A stretch of 7,784 nucleotides of DNA from Spirochaetaceae bacterium (GTDB lineage Bacteria; Spirochaetota; Spirochaetia; DSM-27196; SLST01): contig SKVA01000001.1 in the NCBI GenBank assembly GCA_007129695.1, forward strand, positions 1 to 7,784. The letters run 5' to 3'. The notes beneath the pieces are model-generated. The model was not told the DNA's origin. It did no database searches and worked only from the letters and a program-made list of their open reading frames with translations. Shown here piece after piece: positions 1-5,364 of this stretch (position 1 is the first letter of the stretch; the number at the start of each line of letters is the position of its first letter). The position numbers were made by a program, and so were the translations under genes.

Positions 1-759
1 GAAGCCCTGGAATCGTTCCAGCAGACTGAACCAGTCCAGCACGTTCGGGATAAGACCGTCAAAGAGGCCCGGCTGAACCAGGTGGAGCACGACGATCGCG
101 ATCGCACCGATCAGTCCGACGACGCCGGTCGGTATCCAGCTTCGCGTGTTCAGGAAGAAGAACGCCGCCAGTCCGACCACCACAACCGCGGCGAAGACCG
201 TGCTCGCGATCGGGTCGGTCGGGACGATCGACTTGATGAGGTTCAGGAACCAGATCAGCAGGAGCGCGAAGAACGTGAAGAACGCCGACGCGACCTGGTT
301 TTCGGTGATCGTCGATACCAGGATGCCGACCGATATGAACGCCGCGCCCAGGAACGTGAATCCGATATAGCCGCCGACCGTCTGCCAGACCGCCAGATCG
401 CCGAAGATCCCCACGACCACCGCGTACGCGATCGTAACGACCAGCGTGATCAGGAAGACCCCGAATGCCGCGAAGAACTTGCCGAGCACGATCTGCGTGA
501 CCGTAATCGGGCTCGTCAGCAGCAGCTGGTCGGTCTTCTGCCGCCGTTCTTCGCTGAGCAACCGCATCGTCAGCAGCGGGACCGCGAGCAGGTAGATGAA
601 CAGGATGCTCTGCAGGAACGACGAGTAGTTCGAGCTACCCGAAAAGAGGTTCCCGATCGTGAAGAAGAACCCGGAGATGACCAGAAAGAGCCCCATGAAG
701 ACGTACCCGATCGGGGTCTGGAAGTAGGTGCGAAGCTCCCGTGTGATGATCGCGAACAT
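1..759 (-). CDS. ABC-2 type (GldF-like) transporter permease, partial
   Basis: This is the membrane subunit of an ABC exporter and pairs with the ATPase encoded just upstream. Reading the minus strand from the ATG at 759-757 gives 253 codons with no stop before the window edge, so the C-terminus is missing. Hydrophobic segments lie at about residues 16-36, 50-66, 90-118, 130-150, 156-176, 184-203 and 209-228. The first loop carries LLSEERRQKTDQLLLTSPIT (about 65-84), a pattern typical of ABC-2/GldF permeases that follows the second membrane segment. The end of the visible part (DWFSLLERFQGF) resembles the conserved C-terminal stretch of this family, so probably only a few tens of residues are lost unless it is fused to a GldG-like part. 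The start overlaps the ATPase stop by one base (TAATG), and a GGGAGG ribosome site lies at 772-767. The transported substrate cannot be told from sequence. Confidence 0.85.
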   Translation of the reverse strand, partial: MFAIITRELRTYFQTPIGYVFMGLFLVISGFFFTIGNLFSGSSNYSSFLQSILFIYLLAVPLLTMRLLSEERRQKTDQLLLTSPITVTQIVLGKFFAAFGVFLITLVVTIAYAVVVGIFGDLAVWQTVGGYIGFTFLGAAFISVGILVSTITENQVASAFFTFFALLLIWFLNLIKSIVPTDPIASTVFAAVVVVGLAAFFFLNTRSWIPTGVVGLIGAIAIVVLHLVQPGLFDGLIPNVLDWFSLLERFQGF

Positions 760-1703
760 TACTCTGCCTCCCGTACGCCGCTTGTGAGCTCGAGGAATAT
801 CTCTTCGAGCGTCGCGTTCTTCACGCGCAGTCCGATGAGCGGCACCTTGCGCGAGCTGAACGCTTCGAAGATTGCTTTCCGCAGGTCGGCTTCCTTTTCG
901 CTCTCCACGAGCACCTCGGTCGCCTGCTCGGCGGTCGGCTGTGGCCGAATGCTCGTAACGCCGGGAATCGCCGACAGGATCGAGCGAACCGTCTGTTCGT
1001 CGCCGAGCGCCGTTACGACGATCTGACTCGCGTCGAACAGATCGCCACCGATCGTGGTCGGGTCGCCGTCGGCGACGATGCGCCCGTTGTTGATGATCAT
1101 GACCCTCCGGCAGATCTCGCTGACCTCGGGCAGGATGTGAGAGCTGAGTACGACCGTACGGTCTGCACCGAGCTTTCGTATCAGCTCGCGGATCTCGATG
1201 ATCTGCTTCGGGTCGAGGCCCGACGTCGGTTCATCGAGGATCAGGATCTCCGGGTTACCCATCAACGCCTGGGCGAGTCCGACTCGCTGGCGGTACCCCT
1301 TCGACAGGTTGCCGATCAGTCGGTTGTACACTTCGACGATACCGACCGTGTGGAGGCCCGACTCTATGCGTGTCTTCACCTCGGCCTTCGGTACGTTCTT
1401 GATCCGGCACACGAACCGCAGGTACTCGCGGACCGTCATCTCCGGGTAGATCGGTGGGGTTTCGGGCAGATACCCGATCCGGCTCTTGACCGCCTCCGGC
1501 TCCTCCAGGATGTTCACGCCGTCGACGAACACGTCGCCTTCGGTCGCGGACAGGTAGCCGGTAAGGATATTCATCGTCGTAGACTTGCCGGCGCCGTTGG
1601 GCCCCAGGAATCCGACGACCTCTCCCTTCGAAACGCTGAAATTCACCGAATCGACTGCCAGGTGCTTGCCATAACGCTTGGTGAGGTTCGTGACCTCTAT
1701 CAT
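759..1703 (-). CDS. ABC transporter ATP-binding protein, GldA-like
   Basis: This is the 314-residue cytoplasmic ATPase that would power the permease encoded next to it. Walker A GPNGAGKST is at residues 34-42, the signature LSKGYRQR at 133-140, Walker B ILILDEPT at 153-160 with the catalytic Glu158, and the switch His at 189. The usual Q-loop Gln is replaced by Glu in YLPETPP (79-85), as is common in GldA-like exporter ATPases. After about residue 220 comes an extra C-terminal domain ending in NATLEEIFLELT, also typical of ABC-2 exporter ATPases. The ATG at 1703-1701 is supported by AAGGAGG (1715-1709) five bases upstream. It is the first gene of the minus-strand operon. The fold and activity are certain. 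The GldA label is family resemblance only and does not imply gliding. Confidence 0.95.
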   Translation of the reverse strand: MIEVTNLTKRYGKHLAVDSVNFSVSKGEVVGFLGPNGAGKSTTMNILTGYLSATEGDVFVDGVNILEEPEAVKSRIGYLPETPPIYPEMTVREYLRFVCRIKNVPKAEVKTRIESGLHTVGIVEVYNRLIGNLSKGYRQRVGLAQALMGNPEILILDEPTSGLDPKQIIEIRELIRKLGADRTVVLSSHILPEVSEICRRVMIINNGRIVADGDPTTIGGDLFDASQIVVTALGDEQTVRSILSAIPGVTSIRPQPTAEQATEVLVESEKEADLRKAIFEAFSSRKVPLIGLRVKNATLEEIFLELTSGVREAE

Positions 1704-1743
1704 GGCGTCCTCCTTGATGTTCGCTTATTTGCTCGGCGCGTTG

Positions 1744-1772
1744 AACATACTTTTTCGTCGCGTCAGGGTAAA
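1744..1772 (-). promoter_or_regulatory. Candidate sigma70-type promoter for the ABC exporter operon
   Basis: On the minus strand TTTACC (1772-1767) is followed after a 17-base spacer by TATGTT (1749-1744). Each box matches the -35 or -10 consensus at 4 of 6 bases. Transcription would begin near 1737 and give a leader of about 34 bases before the ATPase start. The assignment rests only on box matches, spacing and position. Confidence 0.5.
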
Positions 1773-1801
1773 GCTGCTTTGGCCGAACCGCTGGCTGGCC
1801 G

Positions 1802-1830
1802 TTCACCTCGTTCGCTGTTTTCAGTATCAT
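1802..1830 (+). promoter_or_regulatory. Candidate sigma70-type promoter for rpoZ-miaA
   Basis: TTCACC (1802-1807, 4 of 6) is followed by a 17-base spacer and TATCAT (1825-1830, 5 of 6). Transcription would start near 1837, about 18 bases before the rpoZ ATG, leaving just enough leader for the AGAGGAG ribosome site at 1843-1849. It faces away from the exporter promoter, and the two -35 boxes are about 30 bases apart. Confidence 0.6.
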
Positions 1831-1854
1831 TACGGCTTGTAAAGAGGAGTCTCA

Positions 1855-2046
1855 ATGATTCTACCGCTCAATCTCCTGGAGCAGTATCAGGACAACGTCT
1901 ACGAGCTCACCGTCGCAGCGGTCCGTCGCGCGTACCAGATCACGATGACCGGTGACGAAGAGCTCGACGAGAACGACGGGAAGGTCGTCTCCACCGCCAT
2001 CAAGCAGATCCTCACGAAGAAGGTCCAGTACCGCATCGAGGAGTGA
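1855..2046 (+). CDS. rpoZ: DNA-directed RNA polymerase omega subunit (short form)
   Basis: Omega is the small RNA polymerase subunit that helps fold and assemble the beta-prime subunit. This 63-residue protein has the omega core: a first helix with NVYELTVAAVRRAYQI (14-29), an acidic loop (GDEELDEND, 33-41), then the helix with GKVVSTAIKQILTKKV (42-57). It is shorter than the E. coli protein (91 residues) because the C-terminal tail is absent, which is common outside the proteobacteria. The ATG is preceded by AGAGGAG (1843-1849) with a 5-base gap and by a good promoter. Its TGA stop overlaps the miaA start as GTGA (2043-2046), so the two genes are co-transcribed and probably translationally coupled. 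A short hypothetical protein is the alternative, but the R-AYQI...GK...TAI pattern makes omega the best call. Confidence 0.82.
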   Translation: MILPLNLLEQYQDNVYELTVAAVRRAYQITMTGDEELDENDGKVVSTAIKQILTKKVQYRIEE

Positions 2047-2969
2047 GCATCGCCACTCCGGTTGTGTTCCTGTTCGGACCGACGGCGGTCGGTAAGACCG
2101 ACGTACTGACGCGGCTTGCAGGTCTGCCGATCGAGGTGATCAGCGCAGACTCCATGCAGGTCTACCGCGGCATGGACATCGGCACCGCGAAGCCCGATCC
2201 CGCTCTCCGCGAGGCGCTCGCCCACCACCTCATCGACATTCTCGATCCTCACGAACGGTTCGACGTAGGTCGGTTCGTCGATCTTGCCGATTCGTGCATC
2301 GCCGCGATCACCGCGCGCGGCCGCATCCCGGTTGTCAGCGGCGGGACCGGGTACTACTTTCGCCATCTGCTGTTCGGACTTCCCCGCACGCCGCAGGTTG
2401 AACCGGCCGTGCGCGAGCGCCTCCAGCACGATCTCGAGACCGAAGGGCTCGCCGCGCTGCGGTCTCGGCTCGAACGCGTCGATCCGGCGAGCGCTGCGCG
2501 CATCGACCCTGCCGACCCGTACCGGACCGTGCGTGCGCTGGAGATCTTTGAGCAGACCGGCACCCCTCGCTCGGCATTCCGCGTGCCCGCCGAGCCTCGT
2601 CGTGATCTTGCGACGACGGTCATAGAGCTCTACCGCGAGCGCGAAGCGGTCAGAGAACGGATCGCCGAGCGCGTCGCGGCGATGTTCGGCGCGGGGCTTC
2701 GCCGCGAGGTCGAGTCGCTCGTCGATAGCGGTGTCGCCGCGGGTGATCCGGGTATGCGCGCGATCGGCTACCGTGAGTTCTTCCGCGACGATGGATCGCT
2801 ATCCACCGCCGACGGTGATACCCAGATCCAGACGCGCATCGTGACCGCGACGCGCAGGTACGCGAAGCGCCAGGTAACGTTCTTCAGCGGTCTGCCGGGC
2901 CGGATCGCGGTCCACGCCGACGATGGCGACCGCGTTGCACGACTCGTGCGCGATGCGGTCCGACCTTGA
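2043..2969 (+). CDS. miaA: tRNA dimethylallyltransferase
   Basis: MiaA transfers the dimethylallyl group of DMAPP to N6 of adenosine 37 in tRNAs that read codons starting with U. It is the first step toward (ms2)i6A and works in the cytoplasm. The 308-residue protein has the P-loop GPTAVGKT (12-19), the family block DSMQVYRGMDIGTAKP (36-51), VSGGTGYY (98-105), DPYRTVRALEI (158-168), AIGYREF (240-246) and RRYAKRQVTFF (271-281). The length is normal for the family. The GTG start at 2043 overlaps the rpoZ stop. GAGGA directly abuts it, too close to serve as a ribosome site, so translation probably depends on coupling. A GTG at 2064 would leave only four residues before the P-loop and is less likely. 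The stop codon overlaps the -35 box of the next gene's promoter. Confidence 0.97.
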   Translation: MSIATPVVFLFGPTAVGKTDVLTRLAGLPIEVISADSMQVYRGMDIGTAKPDPALREALAHHLIDILDPHERFDVGRFVDLADSCIAAITARGRIPVVSGGTGYYFRHLLFGLPRTPQVEPAVRERLQHDLETEGLAALRSRLERVDPASAARIDPADPYRTVRALEIFEQTGTPRSAFRVPAEPRRDLATTVIELYREREAVRERIAERVAAMFGAGLRREVESLVDSGVAAGDPGMRAIGYREFFRDDGSLSTADGDTQIQTRIVTATRRYAKRQVTFFSGLPGRIAVHADDGDRVARLVRDAVRP

Positions 2970-2994
2970 CAGCCGACAAGCGGTGCCGTATCTT
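2966..2994 (+). promoter_or_regulatory. Strong sigma70-type promoter for the small ribosomal-protein gene
   Basis: A perfect TTGACA (2966-2971) is followed by a 17-base spacer and TATCTT (2989-2994, 4 of 6). The -35 box contains the TGA stop of miaA (2967-2969), so promoter and coding end share bases. Transcription would begin at about 3000-3002, within the stem-loop described below, and give a leader of about 52 bases. It is the best -35 match I found in the window. Confidence 0.65.
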
Positions 2995-2996
2995 TC

Positions 2997-3011
2997 CGGT
3001 TCATTGAACCG
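2997..3011 (+). other. Leader hairpin at the predicted mRNA 5' end
   Basis: CGGTTC (2997-3002) and GAACCG (3006-3011) form a perfect 6-bp stem with an ATT loop. It lies at the start point predicted from the upstream promoter and ahead of the 31-codon gene. It has no T-tract, so it is not a standard terminator for miaA. It could stabilise the message 5' end or bind a regulator as a dyad. The function is inferred from position only. Confidence 0.4.
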
Positions 3012-3052
3012 TCTCGTTGACGAATGCGGTCGATCTTACCAGGAGTAGCCCT

Positions 3053-3148
3053 GTGCCATGTGGACGCAAGCGCAAGCGTAAGAAAATCTCTACGCACAAG
3101 CGCAAGAAGAAGCTCAGAAAGAACCGTCACAAGAAGAAGGGTAAGTAG
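3053..3148 (+). CDS. AURKAIP1/COX24-type small basic ribosomal protein (bS22/mS38-like)
   Basis: A 31-codon gene starts at GTG 3053 and stops at TAG 3146-3148. The product begins MPCGRKRKRKKISTHKRKKK and continues with LRKNRHKKKGK. Nineteen of 31 residues are Lys or Arg, and two more are His. The KI-THKRKK-LRKNRHKKK pattern is that of the bacterial AURKAIP1/COX24-domain proteins, tiny relatives of the mitochondrial small-subunit protein mS38. It would therefore bind rRNA in the 30S subunit, which is inferred from family. An AGGAG ribosome site (3041-3045) lies 7 bases before the GTG. The gene has its own TTGACA promoter and is followed at once by a terminator hairpin, so it looks like a single-gene unit. 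The family match is from recall of the sequence pattern, but composition, ribosome site and flanking signals all agree. Confidence 0.85.
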   Translation: MPCGRKRKRKKISTHKRKKKLRKNRHKKKGK

Positions 3149-3151
3149 TCA

Positions 3152-3168
3152 CCCGCCCTATGGGCGGG
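3152..3168 (+). terminator. Rho-independent-like terminator after the small ribosomal-protein gene
   Basis: CCCGCCC (3152-3158) pairs perfectly with GGGCGGG (3162-3168) across a TAT loop, giving a 7-bp all-GC stem three bases after the TAG stop. The following bases (CTCTTGCG) hold only a weak T-rich stretch, so termination may be partial and let some transcripts read into cdaA. Confidence 0.65.
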
Positions 3169-3190
3169 CTCTTGCGTACGTCTCCACCGC

Positions 3191-3218
3191 TTGCCGTGAC
3201 GGCCTTCTGTGATATGGT
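3191..3218 (+). promoter_or_regulatory. Candidate extended -10 promoter for the cdaA operon
   Basis: TTGCCG (3191-3196, 4 of 6) is followed by a 16-base spacer and TATGGT (3213-3218, 4 of 6). The -10 is preceded by TGA (3210-3212), giving the TGnTATnnT extended -10 form that compensates for weak boxes. The start point would be near 3225, leaving a leader of about 28 bases, too short for a riboswitch. It lies between the terminator and cdaA, where a promoter is expected. Confidence 0.5.
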
Positions 3219-3252
3219 CTAGCTGCCGATACTGGTAAGAGAGCTTGTCGCG

Positions 3253-4059
3253 GTGAGTTGGCTTAACGACATCTGGGTCCTGCGAACGATTGTTCTGCCG
3301 GCCCTGGACATCCTCATTTTGGCATTTCTCATCTACAAGGGATACCAGGTCCTTGTCCAGACGCGCGCGGTCCAGCTCATCAAGGGTGCGCTGCTCGTAC
3401 TGCTGACCTACGGCGTCGCGTTTTTCCTCAATCTGACCACGCTGCGTGCGATCCTTGACCTGGTCGCGCCGAGCCTGGTGATTGCTCTTGCGATCATCTT
3501 TCAGCCCGAGCTGCGCAAGATTTTCACCCGGATCGGTCAGGGGCGTATCTTGCGGCTGTCCAACGGATCGAAGTTCGAGGAGCTCGATGCGGTGGTCGGT
3601 GCCGCCGAGGTGCTCGCGTACCGCCGCCGTGGCGCACTCATCGTGTTCGTCAGGAATGTCGGCCAGAAGAACATCATCGAGACCGGAACAAGAATAGACG
3701 CGCAAGTCAGCTCGGCGCTGCTGCTGACGATCTTCTCGCACGATACGGCGCTTCACGACGGAGCGGTGGTTATCGAGGAGGGCAAGCTGGTCGCGGCCGG
3801 CTGCTTCCTGCCGCTGTCGGAGCAGCAGGACATCAGGCGGAGCTTCGGTACGCGGCACCGTGCCGCGCTCGGCCTCGCGGAGGAGAGCGACGCGGTCGTG
3901 CTCGTCGTCTCCGAGGAGTCGGGCTCGGTGTCGCTCGCGCACGATGCGAACCTGTTCTACAATCTGGGCATCGACGAGGCGCGCCGCCGACTCGCGGAGC
4001 TCCTCGATCTCGACGACCTCGCGGAGGTGGAGGAGGAGTCGGTTGGCGCCCAGGAGTAA
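3253..4059 (+). CDS. cdaA: Diadenylate cyclase, membrane-bound CdaA type
   Basis: CdaA condenses two ATP molecules into the second messenger c-di-AMP, which in other bacteria controls potassium and osmolyte transport and cell-wall balance. The 268-residue protein has three N-terminal membrane segments (about 12-30, 40-62 and 65-84) with QTRAVQLIKG (36-45) between the first two, as in CdaA. A short coiled linker leads to the DAC domain (about 100-240). Both catalytic motifs are intact: DGA at 169-171 within LHDGAVVIEEGKLVAAG, and RHR at 201-203 within GTRHRAALGLAEESDA. The GTG start is preceded by only a weak purine run (AAGAGAG, 3237-3243) nine bases upstream, but the N-terminus begins where CdaA proteins normally do. 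It is the first gene of a six-gene run. The cdaR start lies inside its last codons. Family and activity are clear; its targets here are unknown. Confidence 0.97.
   Translation: MSWLNDIWVLRTIVLPALDILILAFLIYKGYQVLVQTRAVQLIKGALLVLLTYGVAFFLNLTTLRAILDLVAPSLVIALAIIFQPELRKIFTRIGQGRILRLSNGSKFEELDAVVGAAEVLAYRRRGALIVFVRNVGQKNIIETGTRIDAQVSSALLLTIFSHDTALHDGAVVIEEGKLVAAGCFLPLSEQQDIRRSFGTRHRAALGLAEESDAVVLVVSEESGSVSLAHDANLFYNLGIDEARRRLAELLDLDDLAEVEEESVGAQE
4031..4045 (+). promoter_or_regulatory. Ribosome site that sets the TTG start of cdaR
   Basis: AGGAGGAG (4031-4038) lies inside the last codons of cdaA, four bases before TTG 4043-4045. No ATG or GTG in this frame lies near it, and the TTG is the only codon that places the membrane anchor at the N-terminus. 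The strong site helps explain how a rare start codon is used. Confidence 0.6.
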
Positions 4060-4996
4060 GCTCGTCGAGTCGATTCTAGACAACTGGCCCGCGAAGATCA
4101 TCGCGCTCGGACTTGCAGTGGTCGTCGTGCTGTTCAACAACCTTGCGCGCGTCTCCGAACGTACGTTCAGCGTTCCACTCACGCTTCGCGTCGACGAGTC
4201 GCTGGTTCCCGGAGAGGAGTTTCAGAATCGGGTTCGCGTGCGCATTCGCGGTGAGGAGTCGCAGATCTTCGATGTTTCGGAGGACGATCTTGTTGCGGTC
4301 GCCGACTTCTCGCGTCATACCGCCGAAGGCGTGTTCCGTGCGCCGATAGAGATCGTACGTCGCGGGTCGGCGCTCGAAACAGGCGCGCTCGAGATATCGG
4401 TCGAGCCGCTTCACGTGACCGTGTCGCTCGCTGAGAAGCTCGTGCGCAGCGTAGAGGTCGTTCCGAGCATCGCCGGCTTCCCCCCCGCCGGTTACGAGCT
4501 ACGCGACTACCGCGTACTGCCGACCGCCGTGACGATAGAGGGGCCGGGCAGCGCAGTCGCCGACGTTGTCCAGATTCTCACCGAAGAGATCGTGCTCGCG
4601 GGCCGAACGCGCGACTTCACCGAGAGCGTCCGACTCAGGAGACCGCATCCGCTCATCGATCTCCCGGGAGGTCTGATCGTCGAGTTCCGCGCGCTCATAG
4701 CCGAGTCGGTTGTTCAGCGAAGCTTTGATCCGGTTGCGATCACGCTCCTCGATCTTGATCCGTCGCTTGTCGTCGCCGGGCCGCTTCCCAACGGAGCGCT
4801 CCGCGTTCAGGGCCGACAGCTCGACCTGGATGCGATCGCGCCCGACCGGATCGGCCTGGTGGTCGACGCCTCCCGGGTTTCGACCCCAGGCACGTATACG
4901 CTCGCGGTGCGCCCCCAGATTCCGCAGGGACTCGTCGTCCTGTCGATCGAGCCCGCGCAGATCGAGATAACGGTTGTTGGAGAGGAGTCGCAGTGA
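4043..4996 (+). CDS. cdaR: CdaR / YbbR-like regulator of diadenylate cyclase
   Basis: CdaR is a membrane-anchored extracytoplasmic protein that contacts CdaA and tunes c-di-AMP synthesis in Firmicutes. From TTG 4043 the product is 317 residues. A short basic start with W15 is followed by one membrane helix (about 17-34), then three beta-rich YbbR-type repeats at about 39-129, 135-225 and 226-311. The first and last end in similar strands, EPLHVTVSL and EPAQIEITV. There are no enzyme motifs. The open frame extends upstream to 3860, but that part is the shadow of cdaA and Arg/Ser-rich, so the TTG with its AGGAGGAG site is preferred. It overlaps cdaA by 17 bases and acpS by 4. The sequence is diverged, so the call rests on the anchor, the repeats and the position behind cdaA. 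Repeat borders are approximate. Confidence 0.88.
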   Translation: MAPRSKLVESILDNWPAKIIALGLAVVVVLFNNLARVSERTFSVPLTLRVDESLVPGEEFQNRVRVRIRGEESQIFDVSEDDLVAVADFSRHTAEGVFRAPIEIVRRGSALETGALEISVEPLHVTVSLAEKLVRSVEVVPSIAGFPPAGYELRDYRVLPTAVTIEGPGSAVADVVQILTEEIVLAGRTRDFTESVRLRRPHPLIDLPGGLIVEFRALIAESVVQRSFDPVAITLLDLDPSLVVAGPLPNGALRVQGRQLDLDAIAPDRIGLVVDASRVSTPGTYTLAVRPQIPQGLVVLSIEPAQIEITVVGEESQ

Positions 4997-5364
4997 TCCT
5001 GGGTATCGGAGTCGACCTGATCAAGGTGGAGCGCATGGACCGGTGGGTTGGCCAGGAAGGGCTCCTCGAGCGATTCTTCCACCCGGGTGAACTCGACGAC
5101 GCTCGTCGTCGGGGACGGCAGATGGCGCTGTCGCTCGCGGTTCGGTACGCCGCGAAGGAGGCGCTTGGCAAGGCGATGGGGACTGGTCTGCAGCACTTCA
5201 GACTCCAGGAGGTCCAGGTGGTCAACGATCCGGCCGGCAAGCCCGAGATCGTGCTGCACGGCAGCGCGCACGAGACGTTCGTGCGGATGGGCGGAACGCG
5301 CATCCACCTGTCGTTGACGCACGAGCTTGACAACGCGGTCGCCATGGTGGTTATTGAGGCGTAG
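4993..5364 (+). CDS. acpS: Holo-[acyl-carrier-protein] synthase
   Basis: AcpS transfers the 4'-phosphopantetheine group of coenzyme A to the conserved Ser of acyl carrier protein, making it active for fatty-acid synthesis. The 123-residue length is normal. It has GIGVDLIKVERM (4-15) with the metal-binding Asp8, then FFHPGELDDAR (28-38), RYAAKEALGKAMGTG (51-65) with the metal ligand Glu56, and a C-terminal HLSLTHELDNAVAMVV (105-120), where Thr109 takes the place of the more common Ser. The GTG start overlaps the cdaR stop as GTGA (4993-4996), and GGAGAGGAG (4979-4987) is a good ribosome site five bases upstream. The downstream ATG begins directly after the TAG stop. It is unrelated in pathway to cdaA/cdaR except through envelope lipid supply, which is an inference. 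Confidence 0.96.
   Translation: MILGIGVDLIKVERMDRWVGQEGLLERFFHPGELDDARRRGRQMALSLAVRYAAKEALGKAMGTGLQHFRLQEVQVVNDPAGKPEIVLHGSAHETFVRMGGTRIHLSLTHELDNAVAMVVIEA

Noticed and set aside
82..1026. 314-codon open frame on the plus strand opposite the ABC permease and ATPase
   Set aside because: The product is dominated by Arg, Asp and Glu strings, with no motif. It lies antisense to two well-supported genes, as expected for GC-rich shadow frames.
1780..1801. Two TGGCCG copies between the divergent promoters, considered as operator half-sites
   Set aside because: The six-base direct copies (1780-1785 and 1796-1801) are too short and GC-rich to tell from chance.
1137..1955. 272-codon plus-strand frame opposite the ATPase and running across the divergent promoters
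   Set aside because: It crosses the intergenic region and both promoters and overlaps rpoZ. Composition is Arg/Leu-rich, and no family pattern is visible.
3024..3212. 62-codon plus-strand frame overlapping the small ribosomal-protein gene
   Set aside because: It runs through the terminator hairpin into the cdaA promoter region and has no ribosome site. The GTG frame at 3053 has a family match and proper signals.
3219..3252. Possible c-di-AMP riboswitch upstream of cdaA
   Set aside because: The predicted leader is only about 28 bases, far too short for a ydaO-type riboswitch, and no paired structure is apparent.
3127..4182. 351-codon minus-strand frame opposite cdaA
   Set aside because: CdaA on the other strand has complete catalytic motifs. 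The antisense product is charged low-complexity sequence and overlaps the terminator and promoter.
4480..4486. Run of seven C in cdaR, considered as a phase-variable tract
   Set aside because: Seven bases is short for slippage-based switching. It encodes a plain FPPAG stretch, and the frame is intact.
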